NCBI RefSeq assembly: GCF_003752365.1
Contig: NZ_RJUO01000001.1
Span: 744,001 to 808,000 of the forward strand
DNA: 64,000 nt
Source of the DNA: Frondihabitans sp. PhB188
GTDB lineage: Bacteria > Actinomycetota > Actinomycetes > Actinomycetales > Microbacteriaceae
Direction of reading: 5' to 3'
Shown here: piece after piece, positions 1-8,581 of the stretch
Layout of the letters: each line of letters begins with the position of its first letter
How positions within the stretch are numbered: the first letter of the stretch is position 1
Made by a program: the position numbers and the translations under genes
The notes under the pieces: model-generated
Told to the model about the DNA's origin: nothing
The model's input: the letters and a program-made list of their open reading frames with translations, nothing else
The model's database searches: none

Positions 1-989
1 CCGCCGCCCGCACGCTCGTCCCGGCCCTGTTCCTGGCGGCCGGCGTGCTCGCCCTCGCGACGCTTCTCAGCGTCGCGGTCGGCACGCACTACGTGCCCCT
101 GCCGACGGTGTGGAACGCCCTGCTCCACCCCGGCACGACCTACGACGACACCGTCGTTCAGAGCCGCATCCCCCGCACGGTACTCGGCCTGCTGGTCGGC
201 GCGGCCCTCGCCGTCTCCGGGGTGATCGTGCAGGGTCTCACCCGCAACCCGCTCGGCGACCCCGGTCTGCTGGGCGTCAACGTCGGCGCCGCCGCGGCCA
301 TCGTCACCGGCCTCGCGTTCTTCGGCATCGGCAACGGGTCGACGCGCATCCTTCTCGCCCTGCCGGGCGCTCTCGTCGCGGTCGTCGCCGTGTACGCCCT
401 GGGCTCCAGCCGCCGCGGGGCGACGCCCGTGAAGCTCGTGCTGGCCGGCGCCGTGATCAGCGCCGTACTCTCCGCCTACATCCAGGCGGTCACCCTCACC
501 CACCCGGCGGCGTTCAACAGCTACCGCTTCTGGGTCCTCGGCTCGCTCGCCGGGCGCGACCCCGGTGTGATCCTCGAGGTGCTCCCCTACCTCGTGGCGG
601 GGTTCCTGCTGACGCTGACCCTGCCCGGCTCCCTGAACGCGCTCGCCCTCGGCGACGACACGGCCACGGCCCTCGGCGCCAAGATCGGCCGCACCCGCAT
701 CATCGGCGGGCTCGCCGCCGCACTGCTCTGCGCCGGCTCGACGGCCGCCGTCGGACCCATCGCGTTCATCGGGCTCGCCGTCCCGCACATCATCCGCAGC
801 TTCGCCGGCGGCGACCACCGCTGGCTGCTGCCGTTCAGCGCTCTGCTCGGGCCGGCGCTGCTGCTGCTCGCCGACGTGATCGGCCGCGTCGTGGCGAGCC
901 CGCAAGAGCTGGAGGTGGGGGTGGTGACGGCCTTCCTCGGCGCGCCCGTGCTGCTCTGGGCCGTGCGGCGGATGCGGGGGCGCGAATGA
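1..989 (+). CDS. FecCD-family siderophore ABC transporter permease, 5' end cut by the window
   Basis: Inner-membrane permease of an iron-siderophore (ferrichrome/enterobactin type) ABC importer. The reading frame is open from base 3 with no stop upstream, so the true start lies outside the window; the GTG at 45 is internal. About 328 residues are visible, close to the usual length of 330-350. The protein is a string of hydrophobic helices with the FecCD landmarks RIPRTVLGLLVGAALAVSG, QGLTRNPLGDPGLLGVN and GPIAFIGLAVPHIIRS, the last being the coupling-helix region that contacts the ATPase. Its stop overlaps the start of the next permease (ATGA), as expected for a co-translated pair. The family is certain; the particular siderophore cannot be read. 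Confidence 0.93.
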   Translation, partial: AARTLVPALFLAAGVLALATLLSVAVGTHYVPLPTVWNALLHPGTTYDDTVVQSRIPRTVLGLLVGAALAVSGVIVQGLTRNPLGDPGLLGVNVGAAAAIVTGLAFFGIGNGSTRILLALPGALVAVVAVYALGSSRRGATPVKLVLAGAVISAVLSAYIQAVTLTHPAAFNSYRFWVLGSLAGRDPGVILEVLPYLVAGFLLTLTLPGSLNALALGDDTATALGAKIGRTRIIGGLAAALLCAGSTAAVGPIAFIGLAVPHIIRSFAGGDHRWLLPFSALLGPALLLLADVIGRVVASPQELEVGVVTAFLGAPVLLWAVRRMRGRE

Positions 990-2077
990 GCGCGCCGAGC
1001 TCGCGCTGCACGGGGTCGGGCCAGTTCCTGCGCCAGGGCCCCGTCTCACCGCGACCCGTGCTGCGCATGGGAACGTGGCTCAGCCTGCCGGTGCGCCGCC
1101 GCTCGGTGGTCGTCGGTGCGATCCTCGCGCTCGGGCTGCTGGTGCTGACGCTCCTGACGCTGACTCTCGGCACCCTCGGCGTGCCGCTCGCCGAGCTGCC
1201 CCGCGCGATCGTCGACCCGGCCCCGGGACGCACCGAGTTCGTGCTGAACGTGCTGCGCGGGCCTCGACTGATCACCGCCATCGCGACGGGTGCCGCCCTC
1301 GGAGTCGCCGGCGCCCTGTTCCAGACGGTGACGCGCAACCCGCTCGGCTCCCCCGACGTGATCGGGCTCGGCGCGGGCGCGAGTGCGGGGGCGGCCTGCT
1401 TCGGGCTTCTGATCCCCGGACTGATCCCGGTACCGGCCGGCGCGCTCGTCGGCGCGCTCGCCGCCATGGGCCTGGTCTGGCTCGGCACCGGACGCGGGTT
1501 CTCGTCGCCCGGGCGGATGATCCTCGTCGGCATCGGGGTGTCGGCGATGGCCGTCGCGTTCGTGCAGTTCGTGCTGACGCGCGCCGGCCAGCAGGAGGCG
1601 ACGACGCTCGCCACCTACATCAGCGGCACGTTCGCCGACCGGCAGTGGAGCGACGTCGCGATCTCGGGCCTCACGGTCGCGGTGCTGGTGCCGTGCGCGC
1701 TGCTGCTGAGCCGCCGCCTCGACCTGGTCGAGATGGGCGACGAGCTGGCCGATTCCCTCGGCGGCCGCACCACGCTCACCCGGTCGCTCGTCGTGCTCGT
1801 CGCGATCGGCCTGGCCACGGGCGCCGTCTCGGCCACCGGGCCGATCGCGTTCGTCGCGCTGACCGCCCCGCAGGTCGCTCGCCGTCTCGCCAAGGCTCCC
1901 GGCGCCGGGATCCTCCTCTCAGGCCTCATGGGCGCCGTCATCATGACGGCCGCCGACCTCCTCGTGCAGCAGTCGCCGTTCGGCGTGCAGCTGCCGGTCG
2001 GCCTGCTCACGGCCCTCGTCGGCGGCGTCTACCTGGGCTACCTGCTCGTTCGCGAATGGAAGAAAGGCACCGTCTGA
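986..2077 (+). CDS. FecCD-family siderophore ABC transporter permease (second subunit)
   Basis: Second integral-membrane subunit of the same importer, FepG/FecD-like, 363 residues from the ATG at 986 that overlaps the preceding TGA. An alternative ATG at 1067 would remove a 27-residue hydrophilic N-terminus that is not conserved in this family, so the start is uncertain. The core carries GPRLITAIATGAALGVAG, QTVTRNPLGSPDVIGLG and GPIAFVALTAPQVARRLAK, matching its partner. About nine hydrophobic segments are evident. Its stop overlaps the ATPase start (TGATG), so all three genes form one translationally coupled operon. The extra N-terminal stretch contains one copy of the dispersed word AGTTCCTGCGC (1023-1033). 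Confidence 0.92.
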   Translation: MSAPSSRCTGSGQFLRQGPVSPRPVLRMGTWLSLPVRRRSVVVGAILALGLLVLTLLTLTLGTLGVPLAELPRAIVDPAPGRTEFVLNVLRGPRLITAIATGAALGVAGALFQTVTRNPLGSPDVIGLGAGASAGAACFGLLIPGLIPVPAGALVGALAAMGLVWLGTGRGFSSPGRMILVGIGVSAMAVAFVQFVLTRAGQQEATTLATYISGTFADRQWSDVAISGLTVAVLVPCALLLSRRLDLVEMGDELADSLGGRTTLTRSLVVLVAIGLATGAVSATGPIAFVALTAPQVARRLAKAPGAGILLSGLMGAVIMTAADLLVQQSPFGVQLPVGLLTALVGGVYLGYLLVREWKKGTV

Positions 2078-2871
2078 TGGCAATTCTCTCTGCCGCAGGA
2101 CTCCGACTGGGGTACGACGAGCGCGTCGTCGCGGAGGACCTGTCGTTCGACGTCCCCGACGGCGAGCTCACCGTGATCATCGGGCCCAACGCGTGCGGCA
2201 AGTCGACGCTGCTCAAGGCGCTCGCGCGGACGCTGAAGCCGCAGGCCGGCACGGTCACGCTGGACGGCCGGCCGCTGTCGTCGTATCGCAGCAAAGACGT
2301 CGCCAAGCGCGTCGGCATGCTGCCGCAGAGCCCGATCGCGCCCGAATCGATCACGGTGCGCGACCTTGTCGGCCGAGGGCGCTTCCCGCACCAGGGCGTG
2401 TTCCGGCAGTGGTCGCACGCCGACGAGCAGGCCGTCGAGGCGGCTCTGGTCGCAACCGGCGTGGCCGAGCTCGCCGACCGCCACGTCTCGGAGCTGTCGG
2501 GCGGCCAGCGCCAGCGCGCGTGGATCGCCATGGCCCTTGCGCAGGAGACGGAGCTGCTGCTTCTCGACGAGCCGACGACGTTCCTCGACATCGCGCACCA
2601 GTACGAGGTGCTCGAGCTGTGCGCGCGCCTCCACCGAGAGGGGCGCACCCTCGTCGCCGTGCTGCACGACCTCAACCAGGCGGCGCGCTACGCCACGCAC
2701 CTCGTCGTGATGAAGGCCGGCGTGATCGTGGCGTCGGGCACCCCGGGCGAGGTGCTCACAGCACCGCTCGTCGAGGACGTCTTCGGCCTGCCGTGCGAGA
2801 TCATCGACGACCCGCAGACCCACACGCCGATGGTGGTGCCGCTGGCGGCTCCCACGGCCCAGGCCCGCTGA
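2077..2871 (+). CDS. Siderophore ABC transporter ATP-binding protein (FecE/FepC type)
   Basis: Cytoplasmic ATPase that drives the two FecCD permeases, 264 residues. Walker A is GPNACGKSTLLKAL near residues 36-49, with Ala-Cys in place of the usual Asn-Gly before GKST. The signature motif is [17 protein letters not shown], Walker B is LLLLDEPTTFLDIAHQ, and the switch His is in LHDLNQAARY. The FLDIAHQ ending and the FPHQG segment in the helical domain are typical of iron-siderophore ATPases. It is the last gene of the operon and a strong hairpin follows at once. No substrate-binding lipoprotein is visible downstream, so it probably lies upstream of the window or elsewhere. Confidence 0.94.
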   Translation: MAILSAAGLRLGYDERVVAEDLSFDVPDGELTVIIGPNACGKSTLLKALARTLKPQAGTVTLDGRPLSSYRSKDVAKRVGMLPQSPIAPESITVRDLVGRGRFPHQGVFRQWSHADEQAVEAALVATGVAELADRHVSELSGGQRQRAWIAMALAQETELLLLDEPTTFLDIAHQYEVLELCARLHREGRTLVAVLHDLNQAARYATHLVVMKAGVIVASGTPGEVLTAPLVEDVFGLPCEIIDDPQTHTPMVVPLAAPTAQAR

Positions 2872-2873
2872 AA

Positions 2874-2911
2874 CGGCTCAGCCCCGCCGACTCTTCGGCA
2901 GGGCTGAGCCG
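2874..2911 (+). terminator. Hairpin terminator after the siderophore ABC operon
   Basis: CGGCTCAGCCC (2874-2884) pairs exactly with GGGCTGAGCCG (2901-2911), and an inner GCCGA/TCGGC adds five pairs after one mismatch. It begins two bases after the ATPase stop. No T-run follows, which is common in high-GC actinobacteria. The arm resembles the GCCCCGCCGA words repeated near 27.1 and 49.4 kb. It could serve both strands, because the next gene is convergent. Confidence 0.7.
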
Positions 2912-2991
2912 ATTGGGCGGGGCCGAGCCGAAAAGACCACGTCGCACACCAGCCAGGGCGCAGGAACTGGCGCGCCCCCGCCCGACCCGAC

Positions 2992-3414
2992 CTAGAGGGC
3001 CGGGGCCGCGTCGAAGAGCTCGCCGAGGTCGTGGCGCAGGTCGTAGGCGAACGACGTCGGGCCGCCGAGCCAGAAGACGTAGTCGCTGTCGACGAGGTCG
3101 GCCCGCTCGACGAAGAACTCGCCGATCCACGCGCGCACGGCTCGGTCGAGGGCGACGCCGGGGAGGCAGCGCTCGCCCGTGCCGGGACGGCCGGAGCGAC
3201 GCGACCGATCGAGCCAGGTGATCGACACGCGGCCGGGTGCCGTGACGGGCACGATCTCGCCGGCGTCGGCGACCTCGATGAAGACCTGGCCTCGAGCGCA
3301 GATGGGGAGGACCTCGAGCATCGTCTGGATGTCGTCGATGGACGACGTGTCGCCGGCGAAGAAGATGCGGGTGGCCGACGGCTGGAGCTCGGGGGTGCGA
3401 CTGGCGAGGAACAT
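2992..3414 (-). CDS. Stand-alone siderophore-interacting protein (SIP) C-terminal domain
   Basis: A 140-residue protein that matches only the C-terminal NAD(P)H-binding half of siderophore-interacting ferric reductases (ViuB family): FFAGDTSSIDDIQTMLEVLP, then FIEVAD, then ITWLDRS, and the late SDYVFWLGGPTSF. Full-length SIPs of about 270 residues carry an FAD-binding barrel first, and that domain is absent here. The ATG at 3414 has a GGAG ribosome site eight bases upstream, so the short form looks like a genuine gene and not a misread fragment. It converges on the siderophore ABC operon and lies behind an iron box, which supports a role in iron release or sensing. Whether it has reductase activity without the flavin domain is unknown. 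Confidence 0.75.
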   Translation of the reverse strand: MFLASRTPELQPSATRIFFAGDTSSIDDIQTMLEVLPICARGQVFIEVADAGEIVPVTAPGRVSITWLDRSRRSGRPGTGERCLPGVALDRAVRAWIGEFFVERADLVDSDYVFWLGGPTSFAYDLRHDLGELFDAAPAL

Positions 3415-3425
3415 TGTGCTCCAAG

Positions 3426-3446
3426 AATAGGTAAGCCTTACCTATT
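3426..3446 (-). promoter_or_regulatory. DtxR/IdeR iron box
   Basis: An almost perfect palindrome with core AGGTAAGCCTTACCT, extended by AAT/ATT on its flanks. It matches the known DtxR/IdeR operator (TTAGGTTAGCCTAACCTAA) closely. It sits 12 bases upstream of the ATG of the SIP-domain gene, where bound repressor would block the promoter or early transcription. This predicts expression under iron limitation. The divergent peptide ABC operon starts about 210 bases away and is less obviously controlled by it. Confidence 0.88.
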
Positions 3447-3655
3447 GCGCCAGTCACTGGCCGACTTGTCGGGGCAAACTCACGGACGATCTCTCGACAC
3501 CGTGGTAATTTCTCCAAGGCCGACGGTTCAGCAGTGATCATCGGCGGGGGCGATCATCCGTTCAGCAGCGACGGAATGGTCCGCAGCGACCCGGTGTTCA
3601 CAAGCGACACGGGTCTCCCGGCGTCCACACCCGTCCCGAAAGGTCTGCTTCACTG

Positions 3656-5176
3656 ATGAGCTCTGCTCGCTTCCCTCTCCCCAAGCGGCTTCTCGCGGCC
3701 GCCTCGCTCGCTGTCGCCACCGCCCTCGTCGTGGCGGGCTGCTCGTCCGGCGGCACGACCGGCGAGACCGGCAAGCCCGACGCCGCCGCCGTCGTGAACG
3801 TCGGCCTCGTGCTCGAGCCCACCGACCTCGACATCCGCACCACCGCCGGCATCGCCCTCGACCAGGTCCTGATCGACAACGTCTACCAGGGTCTCGTCGG
3901 CCGCACCTCGACCAACGACATCGTCGACGTCCTCGCCACGAAGCACACGGTCTCGAGCGACGGCCTCACCTACACGTTCACCCTCCACCAGGGCGTGAGG
4001 TTCCACGACGGCGCCGACCTGACGGCCGCCGACGTGGTCTGGTCGCTCCAGCAGGTCAAGGACACTGCGACGTTCCAGAACACGGCCGACCTCGCCGCCG
4101 TCAAGTCGATCAGCTCCCCCGACGCCGACACGGTCGTCCTAAAGCTCTCCGAGCCCGACTCCAACCTGCTGTGGGCACTGAGCGGGCGCGCCGGGCTCGT
4201 GCTCGAGGAGGCCGCGACCAACGACCTGAAGACGACGGCCAACGGCACCGGCCCCTACACGCTCGCGAGCTGGAAGCAGGGTGACAACATCCAGCTGAAG
4301 CGGTTCTCGGACTACTGGGGCACGAAGGCCAAGGTCGCCGGCGTGACCTTCAGGTACTACACGCAGGCGTCCGCCGCCATCAACGCCGTCATCTCGGGCG
4401 ACGTCGACGTGCAGACCGCCGTCGACGCGACGCTGAAGTCGCAGCTGACCGGCGTCGACGGCATCTCGCTGAAGTCGGGCAAGACCACCGACAAGTACAC
4501 GCTCGCCTTCAACAACGCCGAGGCGCCGTTCACCGACATCCGGGTGCGGAAGGCGATCCGCGAGGCCATCGACAGCAAGGCCATCATCACGGCAGTCGGC
4601 GGCTCCGGCGTCGAGCAGGGCGGGCCCATCCCCGAGCTCGACCCCGGCTACGACGACCTCACGAGCGTCGACTCGTACGACCCCGACGACGCGAGGAAGC
4701 TCCTGAAGGCGGCGGGTGCGACGAACCTGAAGCTCAGCCTCACGTACGCGAACTTCTACCCGGCCTCGCTCGGCGACGTGCTGACGTCGCAGCTCAAGAA
4801 GGTCGGCATCACGCTGACCGTCAAGCAGACCGACTTCACGACCTGGATCAACAACGTCCTGGTGAAGCACGACTACCAGCTGAGCATCGTAAACCACGCC
4901 GAGTCGCATGACTTCGGCAACTGGGCGAACCCGAAGTACTACTTCGGCTACGACAACACGAAGGTGCAGGAGCTGTACGCAGAGTCGCTCGCGGCCACCG
5001 ATCAGACCGTCGTCGACGAGAAGCTCGCCGAGGCCGCCAAGATCGTCTCGGACGACGCGGCGGCCGACTGGCTGTACACGGCGACCACCCTGACCGCGAT
5101 CCACGACGGCGTGACCGGCTTCCCGACGTCATCGACCTCGGCGCGCCTCGACCTGGCCAATCTCGCGAAGTCGTAA
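3656..5176 (+). CDS. Peptide/nickel-type ABC transporter substrate-binding lipoprotein (SBP_bac_5)
   Basis: Extracytoplasmic solute receptor of a Dpp/Opp-type importer, 506 residues. It begins with a basic N-terminus, a hydrophobic stretch and a lipobox (VVAGC, Cys29), so it should be a membrane-anchored lipoprotein. Family landmarks follow in order: DNVYQGLVG, the KHTVSSDGLTYTFTLHQGVRFHDG block with DVVWSL, NGTGPYTLASWKQGD, and VRKAIREAIDSKAI. The ligand cannot be deduced; peptides, nickel chelates and metallophores are all handled by this family. It is the first gene of a five-gene operon (receptor, two permeases, two ATPases). An AAAGG ribosome site lies about 12 bases before the ATG. Confidence 0.9.
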   Translation: MSSARFPLPKRLLAAASLAVATALVVAGCSSGGTTGETGKPDAAAVVNVGLVLEPTDLDIRTTAGIALDQVLIDNVYQGLVGRTSTNDIVDVLATKHTVSSDGLTYTFTLHQGVRFHDGADLTAADVVWSLQQVKDTATFQNTADLAAVKSISSPDADTVVLKLSEPDSNLLWALSGRAGLVLEEAATNDLKTTANGTGPYTLASWKQGDNIQLKRFSDYWGTKAKVAGVTFRYYTQASAAINAVISGDVDVQTAVDATLKSQLTGVDGISLKSGKTTDKYTLAFNNAEAPFTDIRVRKAIREAIDSKAIITAVGGSGVEQGGPIPELDPGYDDLTSVDSYDPDDARKLLKAAGATNLKLSLTYANFYPASLGDVLTSQLKKVGITLTVKQTDFTTWINNVLVKHDYQLSIVNHAESHDFGNWANPKYYFGYDNTKVQELYAESLAATDQTVVDEKLAEAAKIVSDDAAADWLYTATTLTAIHDGVTGFPTSSTSARLDLANLAKS

Positions 5177-6130
5177 GTGTTCCGCTTCGTCCTGTCGCGG
5201 CTGGTGCTGCTGGTCATCGGCCTGGTCGTCGCCAGCGCCCTGATCTTCTTCACCCTGCGGCTCCTGACCGGCGATGTCGCCCAGGTGATCGCCGGCACCC
5301 AGGGCACCGCCGCGCAGGTCGCCGCGATCCGGACGCAGCTCGGCCTCGACCGCCCGCTGCCGGTGCAGTACCTGGACTGGCTGGCCGGGATGCTGCACGG
5401 CGACCTCGGCACGTCGCTCGTCACCGGCTCGTCGGTGTCGTCGCAGCTGCTGCAGAAGCTGACCGTGACGCTGCCGCTCGCGGGGATGTCGCTGGTGATC
5501 GGCCTGCTCGTCGGCATTCCGCTCGGCGTGGTGGCGGCGGTGAGGAACCGGCGGCCCGAGGGCACGGCCCTGTCGGTGGTGGCGCAGGCACTGGCCGCAG
5601 TTCCTGCCGTCTGGGGTGGCATGATCCTCATCGCGGTGTTCGCCGTCGCACTCAAGCTCCTGCCCACGCAGGGCTACCCGAGCGACGGCTGGGCCGAGCC
5701 CGGCAGGGCGCTCCGGAGCCTGCTGCTGCCGGCTCTGACGATCGGGATCATCGAGGGCGCGGTGATCCTGCGCTTCACGCGGTCGGCGACGCTCGGCGCC
5801 CTCGACGAGGACTACGTGCGCACCGCGGCCGCCAAGGGCATGACCCGCACCCGCGCGGTCCTGACGCACGGGCTGCCGAACGTGCTGCTGAGCGTCGTGT
5901 CGGTGCTGGGCGTGCAGATGGCCGCGCTGCTGGTGGGCGCCGTGCTGGTCGAGCAGCTGTTCGCGCTTCCGGGCGTCGGCCGCATGCTCGTCGCCGACGT
6001 CGGCGTCCGCGACCTGACGAAGGTGCAGGGCGAGCTGCTCGCTCTGACCGGCCTCGTGCTGATTCTCGGATTCATCGTCGACCTCGTGCACCGCGCGGTC
6101 GACCCGCGACTGAGGGAGCCGGGCGAGTGA
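5177..6130 (+). CDS. Dpp/Opp-type ABC transporter permease (DppB-like)
   Basis: First membrane subunit of the peptide-type importer, 317 residues, starting with GTG directly after the receptor stop (TAAGTG). The N-terminal MFRFVLSRLVLLVIGLVVAS helix, the periplasmic GLDRPLPVQYLDWLAGMLHGDLG segment and the EAA loop (RTAAAKGMTRTRAVLTHGLPN) are typical of DppB/OppB. The EAA loop docks on the ATPases. It ends in a GTGA overlap with the next permease, so translation is coupled. Confidence 0.92.
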   Translation: MFRFVLSRLVLLVIGLVVASALIFFTLRLLTGDVAQVIAGTQGTAAQVAAIRTQLGLDRPLPVQYLDWLAGMLHGDLGTSLVTGSSVSSQLLQKLTVTLPLAGMSLVIGLLVGIPLGVVAAVRNRRPEGTALSVVAQALAAVPAVWGGMILIAVFAVALKLLPTQGYPSDGWAEPGRALRSLLLPALTIGIIEGAVILRFTRSATLGALDEDYVRTAAAKGMTRTRAVLTHGLPNVLLSVVSVLGVQMAALLVGAVLVEQLFALPGVGRMLVADVGVRDLTKVQGELLALTGLVLILGFIVDLVHRAVDPRLREPGE

Positions 6131-6990
6131 CCAAGCATTCCTGGGCGCAGGAACTCCTCCGGCGCCCCGCCGGCGTCGCCGCGGCCGCCTGGATCGTGCT
6201 CCTCGTCGTCGCGGCCGTCGTGTCGAGCGTGTGGACTCCCCACGACCCGTTCGACACCGACCCGTACTCGGCGTGGCAGACGCCGTCCCTGAACCACCTG
6301 TTCGGCACCGACGGCATCGGCCGCGACATCTTCAGCTACGTGTTCGCCGCCACCCGCACCACGGTCGTCGTCGCTGCGCTGGCCGGAGTGCTCGCGTCGC
6401 TCGTCGGGATCGGCCTGGCCGCGCTCGGGTCGCTCACGGCACGGTGGGTGCGCGAGTCGACCGCGGTGCTGATCGACATCCTCATCGCGTTCCCGACGAT
6501 CCTGATCGCGATGCTGCTGTCGTCGATCCTCGGCGGGTCGCTCGGCGTCGTGATCACGGCGGTCGGGATCGGCTACGGCGTGAACATCGCTCGGGTATCG
6601 CGCGGCGAGATCCGCCGCGTGGGCCGGACCGACTACGTGCTCGCGGCCCGCGCGAGCGGTGTCGGCTCGGCCGGCGTGCTCGGCCGCCACATCCTGCCGA
6701 ACGTCGCGCCGGTCTTCGTCGTGCAGCTGTCGCTGGCCATGGCGACGTCGATCCTCGCCGAGGCGGGCCTGTCGTACCTCGGCTACGGAGCCTCCGCGTC
6801 GACGGCGTCGTGGGGCCGGCTGCTCAACGACCTGCAGGTCTACATCGCGATCCATCCCGGCAGCGTCGTCTGGCCCGGCGCCGCCATCACGCTCACGGTG
6901 CTCGCCTTCAACCTGCTCGGCGACGCGCTGCGCGACGCCACCGATCCGCGGCTGCGCGCCCGGCGAGCGACCTCGGAGGCGATCGCATGA
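6127..6990 (+). CDS. Dpp/Opp-type ABC transporter permease (DppC-like)
   Basis: Second permease, 287 residues, GTG start overlapping the previous stop. It shows the DppC pattern: one N-terminal helix, the HLFGTDGIGRDIFSYVFAAT motif, five further helices and an EAA loop (LAARASGVGSAGVLGRHILPN), then GLSYLGYGA near the end. The N-terminal SWAQELLRRP is encoded over one copy of the dispersed word GCGCAGGAACT (6145-6155). It ends in an ATGA overlap with the first ATPase. Confidence 0.92.
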   Translation: MTKHSWAQELLRRPAGVAAAAWIVLLVVAAVVSSVWTPHDPFDTDPYSAWQTPSLNHLFGTDGIGRDIFSYVFAATRTTVVVAALAGVLASLVGIGLAALGSLTARWVRESTAVLIDILIAFPTILIAMLLSSILGGSLGVVITAVGIGYGVNIARVSRGEIRRVGRTDYVLAARASGVGSAGVLGRHILPNVAPVFVVQLSLAMATSILAEAGLSYLGYGASASTASWGRLLNDLQVYIAIHPGSVVWPGAAITLTVLAFNLLGDALRDATDPRLRARRATSEAIA

Positions 6991-7781
6991 GCCCGGAAGC
7001 AGCAGGCCTGGAGGTCTCTGGACTCTCGATCGACATCGGCGGACGCCGCGTCGTCGACGACCTCTCGTTCTCCGTCGCCACCGGCGAGCGACTCGGCCTC
7101 ATCGGCGAGTCCGGCTCGGGCAAGTCGCTGAGCATCCTGTCGCTCGTCGGCCTGGCCCCCGCCGACGCCGTGGTCGCCGGCAGCGTCCGGCTCGACGGCC
7201 GCGAGCTCGTCGGGCTGTCCGAGCGCGAGCTCGCGCGCGTACGGGGCCGCCAGATCGGCATGGTGTTCCAAGACCCGCTCGCCGCGCTGAACCCGCTCCA
7301 CACGATCGGCCGCCAGATCGGCGAGCCGCTCCGGCTGCACGAGGGCCTGTCGCGGAGGGACGCACTGGAGCGGGCCGTCGACGCGGCGGCCGAGGTCGGG
7401 CTGCCCGATCCTGCGCAGATCACGCGCCTCTACCCGCACCAGCTCTCGGGCGGCCAGCGGCAGCGGGTCGGCATCGCCATCGCGCTCGCCTGCCGGCCGG
7501 CGCTGATCCTCGCCGACGAGCCCACCACGGCGCTCGACGTCACCACCCAGGCGGCGATCCTCGACCTCTTCCAGCGGCTGGTGGACGAGCGCGGAGCCTC
7601 TCTCGTGTTCGTGACGCACGACCTCGCCGTGCTCGCGAGGATCACCTCCGACGTCGTCGTGCTCTCGCACGGGCGCGCCGTCGAGCGCGGAACAGTCGAC
7701 GGCATCCTGCGTGGTGCCGAGCACCCGGTGACGCAGGGCCTCGTCGCAGCCGCCCGCGCCACCACGTGGAGGGCATCGTGA
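6987..7781 (+). CDS. Dpp/Opp-type ABC transporter ATPase (DppD-like)
   Basis: First of two ATPases, 264 residues, ATG overlapping the preceding stop. Walker A is [10 protein letters not shown], where the last position is Ser-Leu-Ser and not the usual Ser-Thr. The family-specific [18 protein letters not shown] is present, followed by the signature [17 protein letters not shown], Walker [16 protein letters not shown] and the His switch FVTHDLAVL. It is shorter than DppD/OppD (about 320) because the C-terminal iron-sulfur/oligopeptide extension is missing; the frame stops soon after the ATPase core. It overlaps the next gene by four bases. Confidence 0.9.
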   Translation: MSPEAAGLEVSGLSIDIGGRRVVDDLSFSVATGERLGLIGESGSGKSLSILSLVGLAPADAVVAGSVRLDGRELVGLSERELARVRGRQIGMVFQDPLAALNPLHTIGRQIGEPLRLHEGLSRRDALERAVDAAAEVGLPDPAQITRLYPHQLSGGQRQRVGIAIALACRPALILADEPTTALDVTTQAAILDLFQRLVDERGASLVFVTHDLAVLARITSDVVVLSHGRAVERGTVDGILRGAEHPVTQGLVAAARATTWRAS

Positions 7782-8560
7782 CCCCGCTCCTCGTCGGCAT
7801 CGGCATCGGCCGCGACTTCGTGCTCCCCCGCCAGACCCTCTTCACCCCCGGCGTCGTGCGGCACGCCGTCGTCGACGCATCGCTGTCGGTCGGGGTCGGC
7901 GAGAGCGTCGGGCTGATCGGGGAATCCGGCTCAGGCAAGTCGACGCTCGTGAGGATCCTGCTGGCGCTGGATCGGGCGACTGCCGGCACCGTCGAGTTCG
8001 ACGGCCGGCCGATCGCGCCCGGCACGGCGTCGTCGCTGCGGTGGTTCCGTCGCCAGACCGGCGTCGTGCTGCAGGACCCGTACGCGTCGCTCGACCCCCG
8101 CATGCGCGTGCTCGACATCGTCTCCGAGCCGCTGCGCGCCCTCGACATCCCCGGCAACCACACGGCGACCGTCATCGAGACGCTCGACCGGGTCGGGCTG
8201 ACGATGGCCGTCCTCGACCGCTACCCGTACGAGTTCAGCGGCGGCCAGCGGCAGCGCATCGCATTGGCCCGGGCGCTCGTGCACGGCCCACGGCTGCTCG
8301 TCGGCGACGAGCCGCTCAGCGCGCTCGACGTGACGGTGCGGGCGCAGATCCTGGAGCTGCTCGCCGAGCTCCGCGACGAGATGGGCCTGGCCCTGCTGAT
8401 CGTCTCGCACGACCTCGGCCTCGTGGACCACCTCGCCGACCGCGTCGCCGTGATGAACGGCGGGCGGATCGTCGAGCAGGGGGCGACGTCGGACGTCCTG
8501 CGGTCGCCGCAGGACCCCTACACGCAGAAGCTCATCGCGGCGGTGCCGACGCTCGACTGA
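7778..8560 (+). CDS. Dpp/Opp-type ABC transporter ATPase (DppF-like)
   Basis: Second ATPase and last gene of the peptide importer operon, 260 residues from GTG 7778. Walker [15 protein letters not shown], then [17 protein letters not shown], signature [16 protein letters not shown], Walker [17 protein letters not shown] and [14 protein letters not shown] are all intact. The C-terminus ([15 protein letters not shown]) is characteristic of OppF/DppF. The operon ends here, 21 bases before the convergent amidase gene, with no clear independent terminator. Confidence 0.92.
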   Translation: MTPLLVGIGIGRDFVLPRQTLFTPGVVRHAVVDASLSVGVGESVGLIGESGSGKSTLVRILLALDRATAGTVEFDGRPIAPGTASSLRWFRRQTGVVLQDPYASLDPRMRVLDIVSEPLRALDIPGNHTATVIETLDRVGLTMAVLDRYPYEFSGGQRQRIALARALVHGPRLLVGDEPLSALDVTVRAQILELLAELRDEMGLALLIVSHDLGLVDHLADRVAVMNGGRIVEQGATSDVLRSPQDPYTQKLIAAVPTLD

Positions 8561-8581
8561 ACGGCGGTTGCGATCCAGCTG

